DNA of 64,000 bases from Owenia fusiformis (Eukaryota > Annelida > Polychaeta > Sabellida > Oweniidae). Of this stretch, positions 58,656 through 64,000 are shown one piece after another. The stretch is taken from contig CAIIXF020000006.1 of NCBI GenBank assembly GCA_903813345.2, forward strand, positions 16,494,348-16,558,347, written 5' to 3'. A model generated the notes under the pieces. That model was given only the letters and a program-made list of their open reading frames with translations. It ran no database searches and had not been told where the DNA came from. Every line of letters begins with the position of its first letter. Position 1 is the stretch's first letter. The position numbers were made by a program, and so were the translations under genes.

Positions 58656-60770
58656 GCAGGCCCACACGATGAATGCAATTGAAGTCAAGAAATGACGGAT
58701 TTCATGTTGATGCACATGATTACCAGCAATATCACATGACGTCACCTGGTGAATGTCCCTTGGTACTCAAAGTGGATCCGAACGTAACTGGTCATCAAAT
58801 CGATGACGATATTAAATTAAGCAGCAGTTACCATCTGTACAATGGCAAACAGACGCAGGGATATTGTCCTCACAAATAGGAATATTCAGTGATGTGTGAT
58901 CATTAATATTTTGATAACATAATCTGATATTACATGTGGACTTATAAGAACCCATCGTGACCGCTTATGATTTGGCTCACTCTAAAACATAGCTCCAAGA
59001 AAAGGCTCAAACTTATGTACTTATAATGTTTTCCTGATGCTGTGTTTTAAGACTATTCTTGGAGTTACTTTGAACCATTAAGGTGGGCAGAGTGTGACAC
59101 ATTTTGATCAGTTAGCACGCAACATCAGTGATTCAGCAAGCAGATATCAGGAAAGACTTCAGTCCTACAGGTCAAAATTAAATTATGGAGCAGTACCCTT
59201 GTTACTTCTATTTACAATTTTGACAAAATCTGCTGCTCAGCATGGGTAACCCAGTCCCTAATTTAGTCAACCAAGAAATAGTTTTTCCATTTTATTTACC
59301 CTAGGGATCAAGACAAAATATCAGTTTTATTAGGTATTTTAATAGGCTTGCATTTAGCCTTTGGTCTTCCTATTATCTATTTCCATTGCATATGAAAGAC
59401 TGGTATTTGAACATAAGAGACCACCTCTTTGTTAAAGCTCATGGACATTGAAATAACATATCACAGAGTTCATTTCAACACTTTTAATTATTACTATCCT
59501 GAAAAACATTTGATATTTTGTATTGGTCCCTAAAATGTATTGATTGTTCATAAAAGTGCAAATAGTTTAAACATGTAAATATTTAGTTACAATATATATC
59601 TATAATTTTTATTTACACATACAATTGTTTTTCATTATTAGAATACATCCAGTTCATTTCATGAATGATGAAAATAAATATACACATGATGTACAAGCAA
59701 GCAAACATATAAGCTCATGTGTACTGAAGTACACCAGTAATATAGCAAGTTAATATAACATGGTACTATTAAAACTACCGGTATATGACTTTATAGAGAA
59801 ACTTTTAAGTCTAAGCCAATTGCATACATTCTTTTTCAAATTCAATTAAAACACTGATATCCATCAGGGCTACCAGTGAATTCATTTGCTCTCCAATTAT
59901 GATGTCATAATATCCACTGTTTCAACAATTATAAAAACACAGAAATATTCAATTATCCTTGTACATGGTAGCCATCATAGTCTGATTGCTAAGATGAGGA
60001 AAACTAATGCTTATCTCAGACATTATGCCAATGTAAGTGTAAATCGAAATATTCATAATTTTCAATTGTTGATATTATGATGTGATAATGATAGAACAAT
60101 AGACTTTTGGATTCATAAATTTGAGAATGCTTCACACTTTACTTATATTTTAATAACAGGATATACTTTGCAATTGTGTAAAATATAATTTAAAATATAA
60201 TTTATAATTCACAATTCACTTGCTGATTTATTAACATCCACTTTCACCAGGGTGATATTTCATACATATCATATTTAAAAAATAAATACATGAATATCTA
60301 GTAAACTGTTCATTTTTCAAATGTTACTTTTTTATTATGCAATACAGTATCCCTCTTTTCAACTTTCCTGTAAGTAATTAACAGTGCTAAAGATATGAAT
60401 TTAATCTTCACTAATTGACCCAAAATACTCAAATATGCTTTCCAATTAATAAAATTTCCTATCACTTGTCACTTTGTAATATGTGCAGATTAAATGTATT
60501 CTGTGATGGAAAACAGTTTTTTCTTTTTTAACTATGAATTCTGAGAAAAGTATGTTGGTTTAGCAGTCATTATTGAAATGTTGCCCATTATCTTTCTTAT
60601 ATGGACAGTATATATAATGCTATAAACACTTAAAGTTGATGTTTCCCATGTACATCCATTTTCTGCTTAATTACATTGAAATACCACATATTTCTGCATT
60701 TGTAAATATTAAATGAAGATATATGACTTCACATTTCAATAATAACCACTATGACATCTTAAAATGAGGC
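58656..60770. other. 3' UTR and flank of Alx; gap to NF-YA
   Basis: A plus-strand AATAAA at 59673-59678 is a candidate poly(A) signal about 1 kb past the Alx stop. A 68-codon frame at 58673-58879 begins just after the stop and shows no conserved motif; it is taken as 3' UTR. The rest is AT-rich and empty. Confidence 0.5.
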
Positions 60771-60774
60771 ACTT

Positions 60775-61198
60775 TGGACTTAATGGCTACACAATGTGAC
60801 TCCATGAAAACACAATTTAGTTCCAGGTCTACACAAAATGGTTCCATGAATACACAATGTGGCTCCATAATTACACAACATTGCCCTATGTCTGCACAAA
60901 ATAGCTCCATGAAAACAAGATGTGGCTCCATGAAAAAACAATGTGGCTCCGTGAAAACACAATGTGGCTCCAAAACTACACAATGTGGCTCTATGGTTGC
61001 ACAGCTGGCCTACATAATGTGGCTTCTTGACTACACAATGTGGCTCTATGCCTCCATTATGTGGCTCTACCCCTGCACTTTGAGATCTATACCACAAGTC
61101 TGTTGCCTCACTGCTGCGATACATAGCTCCACCTTTCAACACTACGACCCTCTCAACAATGTGGCTCCATCTTACCACACTGTGGATCCATTCCTACA
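60775..61198. repeat. 21-bp minisatellite abutting the NF-YA stop
   Basis: About 20 degenerate copies of TACACAATGTGGCTCCATGA. The unit length is a multiple of three, so frames stay open on both strands over about 400 bases, giving two spurious ORFs. The array begins directly after the NF-YA stop codon and is probably in its 3' UTR. Confidence 0.85.
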
Positions 61199-64000
61199 CT
61201 AAGAGGTGGTGGTGCCTGTTGTGGTTTCAGTATGTAGTCTCATAGGTGTAGCAGAGTCATTATTTAAGATTAAACTAGTGCCTTGTTGTGCCGTATGTAA
61301 CATGTCTGCTATAGTCTTGTTAATCTGACCATTCTGAAAAGTAAAAAATAGTTCATATATTTAATGTACTTTATATTTCTCTTGATTGAGAAAAAATCCT
61401 GTTTAGGAATCCTGAAAAATGATTTCAAAAATTATATAAATTCATAATTCTTCTTTGCTGGGTGGAACTGCTTCAATACTGTGGAGACATCTTTTGACTA
61501 TGCAAATGTTAAATATATACAAAATGAAAAAGCTCAATAAAACAACTTGAGAAAGCAAAAGTACTATATAATGTAATACAGACCAATCCATGCTACCAGC
61601 AAATCATGCCACCTTGGGTATGTTGTTATTCTTAAATTTTCAGGGCAGAAAAGGGATTAGATTATTTTCAAAAACCTGATACAAATATTAATTGGACACA
61701 AATATTGCTGCCCAAAAGGTGTGACATCATATATCTAGCCGATTTATCCTCATTTTCTTTGTTCACCAGAAGGGGCTTGGATTTACGGGATCATCTTATA
61801 AAATGGAAATAAAGAAACACATACCTGGCTATTATTGTGTATATCTGCTTCAATACTGGAATGATCCAACATGGAGTCATTATTGCTGTTACCGCTTGTT
61901 ACACTGTTGTGGAATTTGCCACCTTCTCCACGCACTCTGTTCATTGCATGCTTGTGACGGGACTCGTGGAGATATTTCTACAATAAAATCATAATTTACT
62001 TTTGTAAAAGACAAGGTTGAAATGTTTGTTAAAACAATGATTCAACAATAAAATTATAATTTACTTTTGAAAAGACAAGGTTGAAATGTTTGTTTAAACA
62101 ATGATTCAACAATACAATCATAACTTACTTTTGTATAACTAACAGAGAAAATGCTGAAACATTTTTAAAATAATGAATTTTTAGTTTAGAAAACTTTTTA
62201 GTAAACTAGTCTTGCATGAAACCTGCCATTCCTTTTCGTCTCTTTCCCTTTTTTGTCTTGGTAACACGCCCGGTGATCGTGAATATGGGACGGAGGGGGG
62301 GGGGGGAGCAGGCAATTTCTGCTAGGAAATTCAACAAATCTGGAAGATTTATTTTTTCAAGAAAAAGTTTACTATTGAATTGCTAAATGGATAGGCGCAC
62401 GGTATGGTAGAATATGTTAGGTTTTCTGGGATTTTTTCTGAAACGATACGCATCTAAGGTATGAGATCTATTTAAAAAGGCGCAAGGCCATCAACAGGCA
62501 CAAATCAACGTTTTTGCTATAAATCAAGCAACAATGGACTACACGACCTGTAATAAATACTTGTAAGTGATGTTATCATAACTTAATTAATGTCATTGCT
62601 GAATTTATAAAATAAGTTTCCATACATAAAATAAAAAATAATCGAAAATAATTAAAATGGGACGGAGGGGGGGAGGGGACGGAGGGGGGAGTAATAATTC
62701 TATAAAGTGAAACAACTTCACACGAATTCTTGTATTTGAAAAATGAACTCATTAACTTAGTAAGATGATATACCCCTGGAGACTGAAAAATGGGGACATT
62801 TGGAGTAAAAGGACTTAAAGTCGTGAAACATCTCTAATCATGTCTTATATTACATATTGCTCCCCCCCTCCGTCCCCCCCCCCTCCGTCCCAAATTCATA
62901 ATTTTCGATTATTTTTTATTTCACATATGGAAACTTATTTTATAAATTCAGCAATGACATTAATTTAGTTATGATAACATCACTTACAAGTATTTATTAC
63001 AGGTCGTCCAGACCATTGTTGCTTGATTTATAGCAAAAACGTTGATTTGTGCCTGTTGATGGCCTTGCGCCTTTTTTAATAGATCTCATACCTTAGATGC
63101 GTATCGTTTCAGAAAAAATCCCAGAAAACCTAACATATTCTACCATACCGTGCGCCTATCCATTTAGCAATTCAATAGTAAACTTTTTCTTGAAAAAATA
63201 AATCTTCTAGATTTGTTGAATTTCCTAGCAGAAATTGCCTGCTCCCCCCCCCCCCTCCGTCCCATATTCACGATCACCGGGCGTGGGTAAGCATGTTAAG
63301 TAGTTGAAATTGAATGTTTTAGACAAACCTTTCGCTCTTTTGGTATTTTCCCTTCAGCTTCTAGCTTAGCCCTTGCCTGCCTGCGCTTCAGTATCCTGTG
63401 ATATTGCTTCGCATTGACATAAAGAGGCTCTTCCTCAAGGACCTCTGGTGCACCAGGAAGGGGGATTCGTTGCATTGTGGGTACCCCATTAGCCCCTGGG
63501 ATCATCTGAATAACATATCATTTTATCATTATACTTTTTAGAATTTCTGAAGAGTCAACAAATGCATTTTGGACAGTTTGTATAGATGATATCCAGTTTA
63601 CAATGGGGGATTATGTATCAATCAACATTTGTACATATAAAGTGCAATGACTGGTTTCATTAGCAGTGGGCAATTTCCTCTAGTTGTGTTTTCCAAAATT
63701 GCCCATTATTTCGAGGAATTTTCAATCGCTTTCACGTTAAAAAAAATAAGCTCAAGCAATTTTGCCTGTTATTCCCATTAATTCTGCTTGTTGTCAGAAA
63801 TTCTGATGAAACATGGATGTTATTCAAATCAATTGTTTGATGGGTTACAGAAATATAATCTAACTGCCTTCGGTGATTACTGATTGATGTTTGACACTAA
63901 TATTATATACATATATACTCACCATGATCATGCTGCCAGCTTGGCCCCCTGTGGCAGGTATCGTAATAATTTGTGGCTGAGATGTGGGTGTCGCGGTGGC
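61199..64000 (-). CDS. NFYA: NF-Y subunit A (CCAAT-binding factor), 3' part, cut by the window edge
   Basis: Minus-strand exons visible: 63923-64000 (partial), 63329-63505, 61825-61977 and 61199-61333, all phase 0. The protein enters with a glutamine- and threonine-containing stretch ending GQAGSMIM, then [19 protein letters not shown]. The conserved core follows: [20 protein letters not shown] (NF-YB/NF-YC association helix) and [20 protein letters not shown] (CCAAT recognition). NF-YA joins the NF-YB/NF-YC histone-fold dimer to bind CCAAT boxes in the nucleus. In the DNA-contact part the usual ARKRGEGGRF reads [10 protein letters not shown], so one basic residue is lost. The tail is serine-, asparagine- and threonine-rich and ends TTTGTTTS. 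The N-terminal activation region lies beyond the right edge. Confident. Confidence 0.94.
61978..62140. repeat. 65-bp tandem repeat abutting an NF-YA splice acceptor
   Basis: About 2.5 copies of a unit containing ACAATAAAATCATAATTTAC, AGACAAGGTTGAAATG and AACAATGATTCA. The first copy starts at the acceptor side of exon 61825-61977, so the pyrimidine tract of the acceptor (minus strand) belongs to the repeat. Confidence 0.75.
62265..63285. mobile_element. 1-kb near-perfect palindrome with 5-bp target duplication
   Basis: CACGCCCGGTGATCGTGAAT at the left is inverted at the right end; arms of over 400 bases are almost identical and include GGGACGGAGGG tracts at both their outer and inner ends. 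GGTAA flanks both sides (62260-62264 and 63286-63290). Non-coding. It lies in an NF-YA intron. The near identity of the arms implies recent insertion or arm homogenisation. Confidence 0.9.

Noticed and set aside
58673-58879. 68-aa ORF just after the Alx stop
   Set aside because: No conserved motif; lies in the expected 3' UTR, and the OAR box and stop before it already end the Alx protein at its usual place.
60774-61202. 142-aa plus-strand and 132-aa minus-strand ORFs
   Set aside because: Both arise from a 21-bp minisatellite whose unit is a multiple of three; no domain or start context supports a gene.

Overview
The window is metazoan nuclear DNA. It is AT-rich, its genes are split by consensus GT-AG introns, it is dense in fold-back transposons and satellites, and it carries an aristaless-like (Alx) homeobox gene and an NF-YA gene. 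The host is probably a marine invertebrate. Alx with a C-terminal OAR box and an octapeptide fits a deuterostome such as a hemichordate or echinoderm, but a spiralian cannot be excluded from sequence alone.

Layout. 1-1110 is a minisatellite, followed by a nested inverted-repeat element (1127-2252). 2.5-15.4 kb holds three small genes for secreted cysteine-rich peptides: A and B on the minus strand are clear paralogs, and C on the plus strand is a diverged relative. They share one architecture: a probable non-coding first exon behind a TATA-like box, an exon with signal peptide and cysteines, and an exon ending in a conserved SY-x-Y...YV module. I do not recognise the family. Mobile repeats and a cluster of palindromic CRE sites lie among them. 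16-18 kb has a possible small ORF and a tRNA-derived SINE. 18.3-24.9 kb (minus) is a ten-exon SLC28-type concentrative nucleoside transporter, rebuilt at 601 aa, with unusual residues at the substrate site and an intron full of nuclear-receptor half-sites. 29.1-32.2 kb (plus) is an intronless 1026-aa multidomain shikimate-pathway protein: dehydroquinate synthase, shikimate kinase, type I dehydroquinase, shikimate dehydrogenase. This is the fungal AROM order with the EPSP synthase domain cleanly missing. 33.3-40.8 kb (minus) is an eight-exon UDP-glucose 4-epimerase (353 aa). 46.2-58.7 kb (plus) is a four-exon Alx gene (361 aa) with two large introns. 61.2 kb to the right edge (minus) is the 3' part of NF-YA, with a 1-kb near-perfect palindrome in one intron.

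How the genes relate. The conserved genes do not form an obvious pathway. SLC28, GALE, Alx and NF-YA are ordinary animal genes, and the AROM-like gene sits convergent with GALE and downstream of SLC28, so it is part of an animal chromosome and not a stray contaminant contig, unless the assembly is chimeric. Being intronless and absent from standard animal metabolism, it is the best candidate for horizontal transfer. The peptide cluster is the best candidate for an undescribed gene family. All splice models were made by eye from consensus sites and reading-frame continuity.
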